Source: Termitidicoccus mucosus
GTDB lineage: Bacteria > Verrucomicrobiota > Verrucomicrobiia > Opitutales > Opitutaceae
DNA length: 64,000 nucleotides
NCBI RefSeq assembly: GCF_038725785.1
Contig: NZ_CP109796.1
Coordinates: forward strand, 6,014,501 to 6,078,500
Direction of reading: 5' to 3'
In this document: one piece after another, positions 1-9,309 of the stretch
Layout of the letters: each line of letters begins with the position of its first letter
Numbering within the stretch: the stretch's first letter is position 1
Translations under genes and position numbers: made by a program
Notes under the pieces: generated by a model
The model's input: the letters and a program-made list of their open reading frames with translations, nothing else
Database searches by the model: none
Told to the model about the DNA's origin: nothing

Positions 1-2
1 AG

Positions 3-2504
3 CGGGTTTGCAAGATTGAGTTCAAACGGCAGACAGGGGGTTCGCATCCGCCTGGATTCGGAGCCGAGCTTTACGGGCCGTTGTCAATCGCATTTCCTAC
101 AGTCAAGGCGGATCATTTTCGTTTTGTGATATCTGGATCGGGAGCCTTGGTTGAACTGGAGCTTACCGGCGAATATTGGTTGGATAACTTCCTGGAAAAA
201 ACACTCGGGAAGCCTGTGCTGGCCAATCAGCCGCCATGGAATTCCTATATTTGGCCGACACAGCGCGGACCTGATGCGCTAGGTCTTGTGATAAAACCGG
301 ACCGCATAATCAATCTTACAAAATATGTTGGGGCCGATGGTTCACTGCGCTGGGATGTTCCCGCGGGAAACTGGATCATACGCCGCTTTGGCATGACACC
401 GACGCCAGCCCATAATTTTCCTGCTGCGCCTGAAGCCAAGGGACCGGAAATTGATAAGATGTCGCGTCCGCTGATTCGCCATCATTACGAACAATTTTTC
501 GGCAAATTATTGGGCAGGATGCCGGCCGAGGATCGTTCGGCTTTGCGATATATCGTTGCGGATAGTTACGAACAGGGCTCCCAGAACTGGACGGATGGAT
601 TCGCAGCGGATTTTCAGAAGCGTTATGGCTACGATCCCATCCCCTTCATGCCCGCATTTTCCGGGCGGATTGTCGATAGCCCGGAGATGACCGAACGTTT
701 CTTGTGGGACTTGCGCCGCTTGATCGCCGATCATGTTGCGTATAATTATGTGGGAGGGCTGCGTGATTTGGCGATGAAGGACGGGATGCGGCTCTGGCTG
801 GAAAACTATGGGCATAAGGGTTTTATTGGCGAGTTTATGCAATATGGTTCGCAGGCCAATGAAATCGGTGGCGAATTCTGGGCATCCGGTTCAGGTGGCA
901 ATGTGGAGCTGCGCGCGGCAGCCTCAACCGCCCATGTGTTTGGCCAACCAATCGTCCATGCCGAGTCCTATACCAATGTCGGCACGCATGGAACCCCGTC
1001 TGAGGCGTGGATCCACGATCCCTGGAGCTTGAAGCGGAAAGGCGACTGGGCCGCGACCGAAGGCATTAACCATGTGGTGTTGCATGTGTACATCTCCCAG
1101 CCGAACGAACAGAAACCGGGGATCGCCGCCTGGTTTGGCATTGAGATGAACCGCAACAACACATGGTTTGAACAATCAAAGGGCTGGATCGATTACCAAC
1201 GCCGTCGCGATTATATGCTCCAACAGGGCAAATACGTTGCCGACATCGCCTACTTCATCGGAGAAGACGCCCCGAAAATGATGGGGTCTCATTCCCCCGC
1301 GCTACCACCCGGCCATGCGTTTGATGATATCAATGCGCAAGCCGTCCTGGAGCGCTTGAAAGTAGAAAACGGTCGTTTTATCCTGCCGGATGGCATGTCC
1401 TATCGGGTGCTGGTTCTTCCTCCGTTGGATACAATGCGCCCCGAAGTCTTGCGTAAGATTCGCGATCTGGTCGCCGCCGGAGGCACGATACTCGGTTCAC
1501 CTCCAGTCCGGTCACCAAGCCTGGAGCGTTATCCGGATTGTGACCGCGAGGTTGCGCAACTTGCCGCTGAGTTATGGAGAGATTGTGATGGCAAAGATCA
1601 TAAAGCCGCGATTTTTGGAAAAGGCCGGGTGTTTCGCGACATGGAAATCAAGGAAGTGTTTGCTGCGCTAAACATGATCCCCGACCTAAGGGTTTCGCGT
1701 TCCAAGCAAGCAACCATCCCCTGGATACACCGACACGCAGAAAGGGCGGAAATATATTTTCTCTCCAATCAGGACGACGCCGATGTACAGATTGAGGCTG
1801 GTTTCCGCGTGCGCGGGCTGCAACCGGAGCTTTGGGATGCGGTCACCGGGGAAAGGCGCCCGTTGTCGGAATTCAATGAAGATGGAGGCCATACCGTCGT
1901 GCCGTTGACATTTGCCCCGCGGCAATCGCTTTTCGTCGTATTTCGCAAGGGCGCAAACACAGCATCATGCATGCGCACAGTCGGGGAAAATTTTCCAAAA
2001 TTCCAAGATGCCGGTGAAATAACCGGATCGTGGACGGTGCATTTTGATCCTCAATGGGGAGGTCCGGACAAGGTGGTCTTCGACAAACTGACTGACTGGA
2101 CCCGGCGTCCCGAGAATGGTATCAAACATTATAGCGGAACAGCCATCTATCGGAAACTATTCGATCTGCCGTCCATCACCAGCGGCCGGCGGGTATATCT
2201 CGATCTCGGGAGTGTCGCCAGCATGGCCAGGATTCGCCTGAACGGGCATGATCTTGGCACCGTGTGGTGTGCGCCGTGGCGGATCGAGATAACCAAGGCG
2301 ATGAAATCCACTGCCAATCACCTCGAAATCGAAGTCGTCAATACATGGGCCAATCGCTTGATCGCCGACAGCGGATTGCCTGCGAGCGAGCGGCTGACAG
2401 TCGCGGCAGAAAGTATGCGTCCACAGGCTGATTCACCGCTGATGCCAGCCGGTTTGTTCGGTCCCGTGAAACTGATGCTGATAGATAAAGATTTGAAGCA
2501 ATAA
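3..2504 (+). CDS. GH106-type alpha-L-rhamnosidase, 5' end outside window
   Basis: The reading frame is open from base 3 with no stop before it, so the gene starts upstream and about 833 C-terminal residues are visible; a TTG at 81 is internal. The text resembles the large glycoside hydrolase family 106 rhamnosidases, with the core stretch IVADSYEQGSQNWTDGF followed by GGEFWASGSGGN. The C-terminus carries a beta-sandwich carbohydrate-binding-like domain (YLDLGSVASMARIRLNGHDLG) typical of that family. These enzymes release L-rhamnose from rhamnogalacturonan. The GH28 gene follows 34 bp downstream and a rhamnose transporter lies in the same block, which fits. Family assignment is from recalled motifs, not a search. 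Confidence 0.85.
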   Translation, partial: RVCKIEFKRQTGGSHPPGFGAELYGPLSIAFPTVKADHFRFVISGSGALVELELTGEYWLDNFLEKTLGKPVLANQPPWNSYIWPTQRGPDALGLVIKPDRIINLTKYVGADGSLRWDVPAGNWIIRRFGMTPTPAHNFPAAPEAKGPEIDKMSRPLIRHHYEQFFGKLLGRMPAEDRSALRYIVADSYEQGSQNWTDGFAADFQKRYGYDPIPFMPAFSGRIVDSPEMTERFLWDLRRLIADHVAYNYVGGLRDLAMKDGMRLWLENYGHKGFIGEFMQYGSQANEIGGEFWASGSGGNVELRAAASTAHVFGQPIVHAESYTNVGTHGTPSEAWIHDPWSLKRKGDWAATEGINHVVLHVYISQPNEQKPGIAAWFGIEMNRNNTWFEQSKGWIDYQRRRDYMLQQGKYVADIAYFIGEDAPKMMGSHSPALPPGHAFDDINAQAVLERLKVENGRFILPDGMSYRVLVLPPLDTMRPEVLRKIRDLVAAGGTILGSPPVRSPSLERYPDCDREVAQLAAELWRDCDGKDHKAAIFGKGRVFRDMEIKEVFAALNMIPDLRVSRSKQATIPWIHRHAERAEIYFLSNQDDADVQIEAGFRVRGLQPELWDAVTGERRPLSEFNEDGGHTVVPLTFAPRQSLFVVFRKGANTASCMRTVGENFPKFQDAGEITGSWTVHFDPQWGGPDKVVFDKLTDWTRRPENGIKHYSGTAIYRKLFDLPSITSGRRVYLDLGSVASMARIRLNGHDLGTVWCAPWRIEITKAMKSTANHLEIEVVNTWANRLIADSGLPASERLTVAAESMRPQADSPLMPAGLFGPVKLMLIDKDLKQ

Positions 2505-2538
2505 ATAACACCCAAGTCCAAAACATCCTTTTCTTTCC

Positions 2539-4140
2539 ATGATGATCCGATACATTGCCCTTGCCCTGATTATGTTTACCGCGCTCCGGTGCGTTTTCAC
2601 CATATTTAAACCGGTGCCCTGCAACTTCGTGTCAGCAATGAAGCTCGCGTTCTGTCGTGTGGGAGCAGTGGCGTCTCGATGGAACTGGCGACTGCGGGCC
2701 GCTGCGATTTTGGCAATCGGTCTCGTGCTTCCCACGATGGCCGCGCCACGGTCAGTCGAAATTCCCGCCTGGGTGAAGGATGTGGGGGCGCGCACGGCGC
2801 CGGTGAGTGAAAACAGCGTCATCGTAAACACCTTCGGAGCCGCCAACAATGGCCGCACCCTCGCGACGGCGGCCATTCAAAAGGCGATTGACACATGCGC
2901 GGCGGCAGGCGGCGGCACCGTCGTCTTTGAGGCAGGGACTTATCTCACGGGGGCGCTATTTCTCAAGAGCAACATCCATCTGCGCGTTGACGCAGGGGTG
3001 ACGCTTCTCGCCGTACAGGATGAATCTGCCTATCCGAGTCGGCGAACACGTATTGCGGGGATTGAGATGAATTGGCCGTCAGCGCTCATCAACGTCTATG
3101 GAGAGCGCAATGTGAAAATCTCCGGCAAGGGCATTATTGATGGCAACGGGGAAATTTGGTGGAATAAATTCAAGACCATGCGGCACGATGAGTACGAGCC
3201 GCGCGGACTGCGCTGGGCCGTCGATTATGACTGTGAACGCGTGCGGTTGCTGGTGGTTTACGATTCAACCGATGTGACCATTGAGCAAGTACACTTGCGG
3301 CGATCGGGTTTCTGGACCGTTCAGATTTGCTACTCACACCACGTGACGGTCGATGGGGTAAGAATCACCGACAACACGGGGCCCAGTTCGGATGGAATCG
3401 ATATCGACTCTTCACACCATGTGCTCGTGCAGAACTGCGACATCGACTGCAATGACGATTGCCTGTGTCTCAAGGCAGGCCGGGATTATGATGGTCTGCG
3501 GGTCAACCGTCCGACCGAGTATGTCTACATACGCAATAATACGACTCGCAATGGGCATGGTGTCATATCCTTCGGCAGTGAGACATCGGGCGGCATCCGG
3601 CATGTGGTCGTGCAGGGCAATCGCGCCTTCGGCACCGCGGAAGGTCTCCGCTTCAAATCTGCCAAGACGCGTGGCGGCTTCGTATCCGATGTGCTCATCC
3701 TTGACACGGTCATGGAAGACGTGCCGGTTCCGTTCGTCTTTACGTTGGACTGGTATCCGATCTACAGCTATGTCACGCTGCCCAAAGACCTGAACAACCT
3801 GCCGCCAAATTTGGCGGGACGCGACAAGCTGCCCGAACATTGGCATGTGTTGCAAACGCCCGTCACCCCGCCCGAGCGCGGATTCCCGGATTTTCACAAT
3901 ATCACCATCGCGAATGCAACCGCAAGTGGCGCACGGAGGATCCTGACATCCACAGGGTTGGACACAAGGCCGATCCACAACATTCATTTCATCAATGTAA
4001 TCGCCAGCGGTGAAACCGCCGGCGAAATCAAATACGGGCAGGATTGGACAATGCAAAACGTCAAGTTCACCACGCCCACGGGTGCTCCATTGAAGATCAC
4101 GAACAGTGAAAATGTTGAAGCGCCGGAAGTGACGCGATAA
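2539..4140 (+). CDS. GH28 polygalacturonase / rhamnogalacturonan hydrolase
   Basis: A right-handed beta-helix pectinase of glycoside hydrolase family 28. The family signatures are visible in order: SSDGIDIDSS (equivalent of the NTD motif), then the DD pair in CNDDCLCLKAG, the GHG motif in NGHGVISFG, and RFKSAK (equivalent of RIK). The catalytic aspartates therefore appear intact. The first methionine (2539) gives a hydrophobic leader. An internal ATG at 2638 gives a more conventional signal peptide (MKLAFCRVGAV... ending near TMAAPRS), so either could be the true start; no clear Shine-Dalgarno decides it. The protein is probably exported to cut galacturonan or RG-I backbone. It lies between the rhamnosidase and the next beta-helix gene with very short gaps, suggesting an operon. 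Confidence 0.9.
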   Translation: MMIRYIALALIMFTALRCVFTIFKPVPCNFVSAMKLAFCRVGAVASRWNWRLRAAAILAIGLVLPTMAAPRSVEIPAWVKDVGARTAPVSENSVIVNTFGAANNGRTLATAAIQKAIDTCAAAGGGTVVFEAGTYLTGALFLKSNIHLRVDAGVTLLAVQDESAYPSRRTRIAGIEMNWPSALINVYGERNVKISGKGIIDGNGEIWWNKFKTMRHDEYEPRGLRWAVDYDCERVRLLVVYDSTDVTIEQVHLRRSGFWTVQICYSHHVTVDGVRITDNTGPSSDGIDIDSSHHVLVQNCDIDCNDDCLCLKAGRDYDGLRVNRPTEYVYIRNNTTRNGHGVISFGSETSGGIRHVVVQGNRAFGTAEGLRFKSAKTRGGFVSDVLILDTVMEDVPVPFVFTLDWYPIYSYVTLPKDLNNLPPNLAGRDKLPEHWHVLQTPVTPPERGFPDFHNITIANATASGARRILTSTGLDTRPIHNIHFINVIASGETAGEIKYGQDWTMQNVKFTTPTGAPLKITNSENVEAPEVTR

Positions 4141-4150
4141 TCAATGGCAT

Positions 4151-6178
4151 ATGATATATAGACCACTTGGAAAAACCGACTTGATGACGGGAACGCTGGG
4201 AAGATTTCTGGCGGGAAATGCTGGTTTCCTCATTATTGCCTCAATATGCTTCGCCAATGCGGCCAGCGGTAATACTTCCGCAGATACATCCCGGCAGTCC
4301 GGGGCCGTGTTTCATGTCAATGATTTTGGCGCCAAACCGGATGATGATGCTGATGACCGCGAGGCTATTCGCGCGGCCATCAAAGCCGCCATCAAAGCCG
4401 GACCGGGATCCGTGGTGGCGTTGTCATCCGGCGAGTATCGTATCGGGCTTTCAAAACAGGAACTCTCCGAAAAACCACTCCAGGGCAAGGCGCCGTTTAA
4501 CAAGCGCCGCTTCATCCATTTTGATCTCAACGGCGCGGATGGCATCAGCATCAAGGGCAATGACTCACGGCTGCTCATCACGGATCCGCGCGCCGTCCTG
4601 GTTAATTTCCAAGGTTCAAGAAATTGCGCGCTCAGCGGCATCAGTGTCGATCTTGATCCACTCCCATTCACGCAAGGCGAAATACTGGCGGTGGATCGTG
4701 ATGCGCATACTTTCGACATAAAAATCCCAGACGGTTTCCCGCTCCTGGGAGAGTATCCTTGGCTCACGTTGGGACCGCAATCCGACTGGCAAAATCGCCT
4801 CATGGTTTTTAGCGTCGCTTCTTCGGATAATTGTGATCATGCGCGGAGAGATGTGCCGATGTTTTGTTATGAATTCCGCCCTCGATTAGCCTCGATACGC
4901 GATACGCTTTCATTGGAACAAATTGGCCCGCGTGTTTTCCGCATCCACTCCAAGCAACCACTGGCCCAGGCAATAGCTCCCGGAAACATCCTCGTATATT
5001 CATCCAAGGTCGGTGGCGGGCCGCTCGTTGATGCCGGAGGGCAGCATGTACAGCTTGAGGATGTGGTGATTTACGCCTCGCCCGGTTTTGTTGTGTCCGC
5101 AGCATCAGCCGACAACCTCCAGGTGAGGCGTTTCGCCACCCGCCTCAAGCCGGGGCGCCTTGTGGTCGGTACATCTGATGGCATCCACATTCGTGCGACA
5201 CGGGGAGGGCCACGAATTGAAGATTCGGTCTTTGAAGGCATCCAGGATGATATATTCAACATTTCGGGCAATCCCCTGCCGATTGAGGAAATCGTATCAG
5301 GCACGGAGATCATCCTGCATCAGAATATAAACGCCTTCAACCGGGGTCGGATAGCCGAAGGCGATTGTGTCTATGCCTACGCCATGCCCGAAGCGAAAAT
5401 CAAGGGCGAAGCGCATGTCCTCCGACTTGGCCAGCCGAAGAGCGGCAGCAAGGGCAAGAGCCTCATCCTCGACCGGCCCATCCCCGGATTGCTGACAACC
5501 GACATGCTTTATAGCCGGGAAGCCGGCAATGGTGGCGCGGTGATTCGGAGCTGCACTTTTCGGGGTGGGCTCCGGTCGGCGATCATGCACATGGCCGGCG
5601 ACGGCACCCTTATCGAAGGCAACACATTTGAATACATGCAAAGCGCCATCGCCATCCGCCAGTCGACCGAGTCCTCCCGCAACGGTCAGGGCGGAATGGT
5701 GCGCAATGTTATCATCCGCAACAACATCTTCCGGGGTTGTCACATGCTTGGCGTCGGAACTCATCAGAATCATCCCGATGCGGTCATCGGTGTGATGTTG
5801 TATCCGGATTCCGCTTCCCGGCAGATCTCGAATATCGTCATCGAGAATAATCAAATTATTGAACCCGGGCTGTATGGGATATGGTTGAGCAATGTCACGG
5901 GGGCAACCGTGCGGAACAATAAGATCATCGCCTATCCTGACAGTGAGCGACTGCCCGGTTCAGGATCATCCCAACGGCGCTCCTTGCGCATCCATGAATC
6001 CAGCGACATCGTGATCGACGGCCTTGTCATTCGGGAACCGCGCCCCGACCTCGGTGCGGGCATCGCCATTGACTCCGCTTCCGATGGAATCAGCATCGGC
6101 AACCTTTCGCTTGAGGCAGGACATGCAGAAGAAATCCGCCGCAACGATAATCTCACCTCCAATGCTTCTGCCAAGTGA
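4151..6178 (+). CDS. secreted right-handed parallel beta-helix enzyme, GH110-like
   Basis: The protein opens with a signal peptide (better from the internal ATG at 4184, MTGTLGRFLAGN... to FANAASG) and then VFHVNDFGAKPDDDADDREAIR, the usual first turn of pectate-lyase-like beta helices. Repeated helix rungs (VIRNNIF, IVIENNQII, ATVRNNKII) run to the end. A PFTQGEI segment near residue 175 recalls family 110 alpha-galactosidases, so a galactosidase is possible. A lyase or other glycosidase cannot be excluded because no catalytic set was confirmed. It starts 10 bp after the GH28 stop and likely shares its transcript. Confidence is high for the fold and secretion, moderate for the activity. Confidence 0.75.
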   Translation: MIYRPLGKTDLMTGTLGRFLAGNAGFLIIASICFANAASGNTSADTSRQSGAVFHVNDFGAKPDDDADDREAIRAAIKAAIKAGPGSVVALSSGEYRIGLSKQELSEKPLQGKAPFNKRRFIHFDLNGADGISIKGNDSRLLITDPRAVLVNFQGSRNCALSGISVDLDPLPFTQGEILAVDRDAHTFDIKIPDGFPLLGEYPWLTLGPQSDWQNRLMVFSVASSDNCDHARRDVPMFCYEFRPRLASIRDTLSLEQIGPRVFRIHSKQPLAQAIAPGNILVYSSKVGGGPLVDAGGQHVQLEDVVIYASPGFVVSAASADNLQVRRFATRLKPGRLVVGTSDGIHIRATRGGPRIEDSVFEGIQDDIFNISGNPLPIEEIVSGTEIILHQNINAFNRGRIAEGDCVYAYAMPEAKIKGEAHVLRLGQPKSGSKGKSLILDRPIPGLLTTDMLYSREAGNGGAVIRSCTFRGGLRSAIMHMAGDGTLIEGNTFEYMQSAIAIRQSTESSRNGQGGMVRNVIIRNNIFRGCHMLGVGTHQNHPDAVIGVMLYPDSASRQISNIVIENNQIIEPGLYGIWLSNVTGATVRNNKIIAYPDSERLPGSGSSQRRSLRIHESSDIVIDGLVIREPRPDLGAGIAIDSASDGISIGNLSLEAGHAEEIRRNDNLTSNASAK

Positions 6179-6257
6179 CCGGGATTGGCAATCGCAACTC
6201 ACTAAGCATTCTAAAGCTACTTTTTAATCCAAGACCCGGGAGGGAATAATCGAACCT

Positions 6258-7778
6258 ATGCAATCAAACAGAATACTTCACGGCGGAACATGCATCATGG
6301 CAGTTCTTTTGTTTATCTGTTCCAGCCGAATCCACGCCGATGTCACACTCGCCCCCCTGTTTCGCGACAATACCGTGCTCCAGCGTGACAAGCCCGTGCC
6401 GATATGGGGAAAAGCCGATCCCGGTGAAAAGGTGAATGTCAGTTTTAACCGGCAAACACAAACCGCGGTCACAGATAACCACGGGCGCTGGCGCGTGCAA
6501 CTCGCCGCCATGCCCGCCTCATCCACTCCCGCCAAACTGACCGTGCAGGGGAAAAACACCCTCACGATCCAGAATGTGCTGGTTGGCGAAGTCTGGCTTT
6601 GTTCAGGACAATCAAACATGGAATGGCTGGTGAAGGACTCCCTGAATGCCGAGCAGGAAATCGCCGCGGCGGATTTCCCGCAAATCCGGCATTTTAGAGT
6701 GCCCCATGTGGCTGCAGTGTCGCCGCAGGGTGACTGCGGCAGCACCTGGACGGTGTGCAGTCCTGCCTCCGCAGGTGCGTATTCGGCAGCGGCCTACTAT
6801 TTTGGTCGTGAGCTATGTCGCCAACTGGGTGTTCCGATTGGCCTTATCAACAGCTCCTGGGGTGGCACGCAGATCGAGTCGTGGATGAGCCCGGCGGGAT
6901 TGGCAGGCGACCCTGCCGGGCCGGAAGTGGATAAACGTTGGCAGGAAGAAATACAGGCCATGCCCGCCAAACGCGCGGCTTATGAGAAAGCGCTGGCGCA
7001 ATGGAATAAAGATGCCGCCGAAGCCAAAAAGAACGGCAAAGTATTCAAGATCCGCAAGCCTTCGGAACCGATGGGGATCGGCAGCCGACAGCAACCCTCT
7101 GCTCTTTATAATGCGATGATCGCGCCGCTGGTGCCTTATGCTATTCGCGGTGTGATATGGTATCAGGGCGAGGCCAACGCCCCGCGCTATGTTGAATATC
7201 GCACGCTGTTTCCCTCCATGATTCGGCAGTGGCGACATGATTTCAGGCAGGGGGATTTCCCCTTTTATTATGTGCAGCTCGCAAACCACAGGCCGAGGAA
7301 ACACTGGGCGTTCCTGCGGGAGGCGCAGGAATATGCGTTGAAACTGCCCGCCACGGGCCAGGCCGTGGCAATTGATATCGGGGAGTCGAACGGCATTCAC
7401 CCGAAGAACAAGCAGGAAGTCGGGCGCCGGCTTGCGCTAAACGCGTTTGCGACCACCTACGGCTTGGAAATCGAGTATTCGGGGCCCAGGTATGCGGGCA
7501 TGACAGTGGAGCGGGGCGAGGTGCGGTTGCGGTTCAGACATGACCAGGGACTCAAGACGAAAGATCCTGCGATGCCGGGATTCGAAATCGCCGGACACGA
7601 CAGGAAATTCGTCCCCGCCTCCGCGCGCATCGACGGGGAAGCCGTGGTGGTGAGCTCAAAGGAGACAAAAGAACCCGTCGCAGTGCGTTATGCCTGGGCT
7701 TCCGATCCGCCGGTCTCTTTGTATAATGCGGCCGGCCTTCCGGCCGCGCCATTCCGCACCGATAATTGGGACGAGTGA
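6258..7778 (+). CDS. sialate O-acetylesterase family SGNH esterase
   Basis: A 506-residue secreted esterase. After a signal peptide (IMAVLLFICSSRIHA) comes the N-terminal beta domain with LFRDNTVLQRDKPVPIWG. The SASA catalytic domain then shows the nucleophile motif CSGQSNMEW, the block IWYQGEAN, and the late D-x-x-H in SNGIHPKNKQEVGRR. Family members remove acetyl groups from sialic acid, but in plant-polysaccharide loci relatives act on acetylated xylan or pectin. Between a pectinase and a rhamnose transporter, deacetylation of RG-I or its oligomers is the better guess. A GGAGGG stretch about 14 bases before the ATG may serve as the ribosome binding site. Confidence 0.9.
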   Translation: MQSNRILHGGTCIMAVLLFICSSRIHADVTLAPLFRDNTVLQRDKPVPIWGKADPGEKVNVSFNRQTQTAVTDNHGRWRVQLAAMPASSTPAKLTVQGKNTLTIQNVLVGEVWLCSGQSNMEWLVKDSLNAEQEIAAADFPQIRHFRVPHVAAVSPQGDCGSTWTVCSPASAGAYSAAAYYFGRELCRQLGVPIGLINSSWGGTQIESWMSPAGLAGDPAGPEVDKRWQEEIQAMPAKRAAYEKALAQWNKDAAEAKKNGKVFKIRKPSEPMGIGSRQQPSALYNAMIAPLVPYAIRGVIWYQGEANAPRYVEYRTLFPSMIRQWRHDFRQGDFPFYYVQLANHRPRKHWAFLREAQEYALKLPATGQAVAIDIGESNGIHPKNKQEVGRRLALNAFATTYGLEIEYSGPRYAGMTVERGEVRLRFRHDQGLKTKDPAMPGFEIAGHDRKFVPASARIDGEAVVVSSKETKEPVAVRYAWASDPPVSLYNAAGLPAAPFRTDNWDE

Positions 7779-7894
7779 GGCGCGCGCGGTATGTCAATTC
7801 GCGAAACCTGTCATTTGTATCCGGTAACGGGTATTTATAAAGTACCTGTGACTATATATTATTAATTTAAATCCCAAAAACAACAAACAACACC

Positions 7895-9061
7895 ATGCCC
7901 ACCTCATTCCTCGGCGTTGTTTTCCACTGGCTCGGCGGCCTGGCCTCCGGCTCCTTCTATGTGCCCTACAAGGGCGTGAAAAAATGGTCGTGGGAGACCT
8001 ACTGGCTCGTCGGCGGGTTCTTTTCCTGGATCATCTGCCCGATTTTTTTCGCGTCGGCGATGACCAATGACCTCTTCGCGGTCATCCGCGCGCAAAGCTG
8101 GAACACGCTTTGCGTCACCTACCTCTTCGGCGTGATGTGGGGCATGGGCGGGCTGACGTTCGGGCTGACGATGCGCTACCTCGGCATGTCGCTGGGCATG
8201 GGGGTGGCGCTGGGCTACTGCACGGTGTTCGGCACGCTGCTGCCGCCGATCTTCAAGGTGTTTGTGGACGTGCCCGACGTGTATATCGCCGAGACCATCG
8301 GGCAGATTTTCGCCACCACGCCGGGCAAGATCACGCTGGCCGGCATCGTCGTGACCATGGCCGGCATCGCCATCGCGGCCTACGCGGGGCTGACGAAGGA
8401 GCGCGAGATGCCGGAGGCGGAAAAGAAGAAGGCCATCGCGGAGTTCAATTTCAGGAAGGGCATCCTGGTGGCGACGTTTTCCGGGGTGATGAGCGCGGGC
8501 ATGGCGTTCGCGATGAGCGCGGGCAACCCGATCGGCACCGCCTCGCTCGCGGCCGGCACGGACTCGATCTGGACGGGCCTGCCGAAACTGGTGGTGATCC
8601 TGCTGGGCGGGTTCACGACGAATTTCATCTGGTGCGTGCTGCTGAACATCAAGAACCGGACCGGCTACCAATACCTGGCCAGCCACGTGCGGCCCGAGCA
8701 CGCGGGCGTCGCGCCGATGCACCTGGCGGGCGGCCCGGCCGCGGAGCCGTCGCGCGAGCAGCTCAAGGTGCCGGTGGCGCCGAACTACCTGTTTTCGGCG
8801 CTGGCGGGGGCGACGTGGTATTTCCAGTTTTTCTTCTACACGATGGGCGAGACGAAGATGAAGGAGGCGAACTCGGATTTCGCGAGCTGGACGCTGCACA
8901 TGGCGAGCATCATCATCTTCAGCACGCTGTGGGGGATTTATTTCAAGGAATGGAAGGGCGCGAGTGCGAAGGCGCGCGGCCTGATCTTCGCGGGCATCGC
9001 GACGCTGGTGTTTTCGACCGTGGTCATCGGTTTCGGCACCTGGCTGAAGACCCGCGGTTGA
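7895..9061 (+). CDS. rhaT: L-rhamnose/H+ symporter RhaT
   Basis: A 388-residue polytopic membrane protein, somewhat longer than the usual 344. It begins with the family signature SFLGVVFHWLGGLASGSFYVPYKGVKKWSWETYW and keeps GVMWGMGGLTFGLTMRYLGMSLGMG, both characteristic of L-rhamnose-proton symporters. About ten hydrophobic segments are visible. Its likely role is to import rhamnose released by the rhamnosidase upstream. Codon use here is visibly more GC-rich than in the four genes before it. The 116-bp gap before it is AT-rich (TATTTATAAAG ... TATATATTATTAA) and probably contains its promoter, so it may be transcribed separately. No rhamnose catabolic genes (rhaA, rhaB, rhaD) lie in this window. 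Confidence 0.93.
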   Translation: MPTSFLGVVFHWLGGLASGSFYVPYKGVKKWSWETYWLVGGFFSWIICPIFFASAMTNDLFAVIRAQSWNTLCVTYLFGVMWGMGGLTFGLTMRYLGMSLGMGVALGYCTVFGTLLPPIFKVFVDVPDVYIAETIGQIFATTPGKITLAGIVVTMAGIAIAAYAGLTKEREMPEAEKKKAIAEFNFRKGILVATFSGVMSAGMAFAMSAGNPIGTASLAAGTDSIWTGLPKLVVILLGGFTTNFIWCVLLNIKNRTGYQYLASHVRPEHAGVAPMHLAGGPAAEPSREQLKVPVAPNYLFSALAGATWYFQFFFYTMGETKMKEANSDFASWTLHMASIIIFSTLWGIYFKEWKGASAKARGLIFAGIATLVFSTVVIGFGTWLKTRG

Positions 9062-9309
9062 ACTGATGCTGACGCGAATCCTCGAAACCCATCCATACCC
9101 AAACACAATGGCTGATTGAATCCTTGCCAGAGGAAATTTCCGGCAAGGTCTCCTGGCCGCCCTCATGTCAATTTTCATATCTCGCTAAAACGCGCGGCCC
9201 TCCGCGTCCCATCAACCCCGATCTGTCCTAAATATTACCGCAACCAACTCCCTGCGTTTTCCATCGCTCCATTTTGCCAAAACCATCCGACTGCCTCGCA
9301 CCCATTCCC

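Noticed and set aside
9122-9148. Terminator after rhaT (ccttgcc ... ggcaagg)
   Set aside because: The stem is 7 bp without a T-tract, too weak to call.
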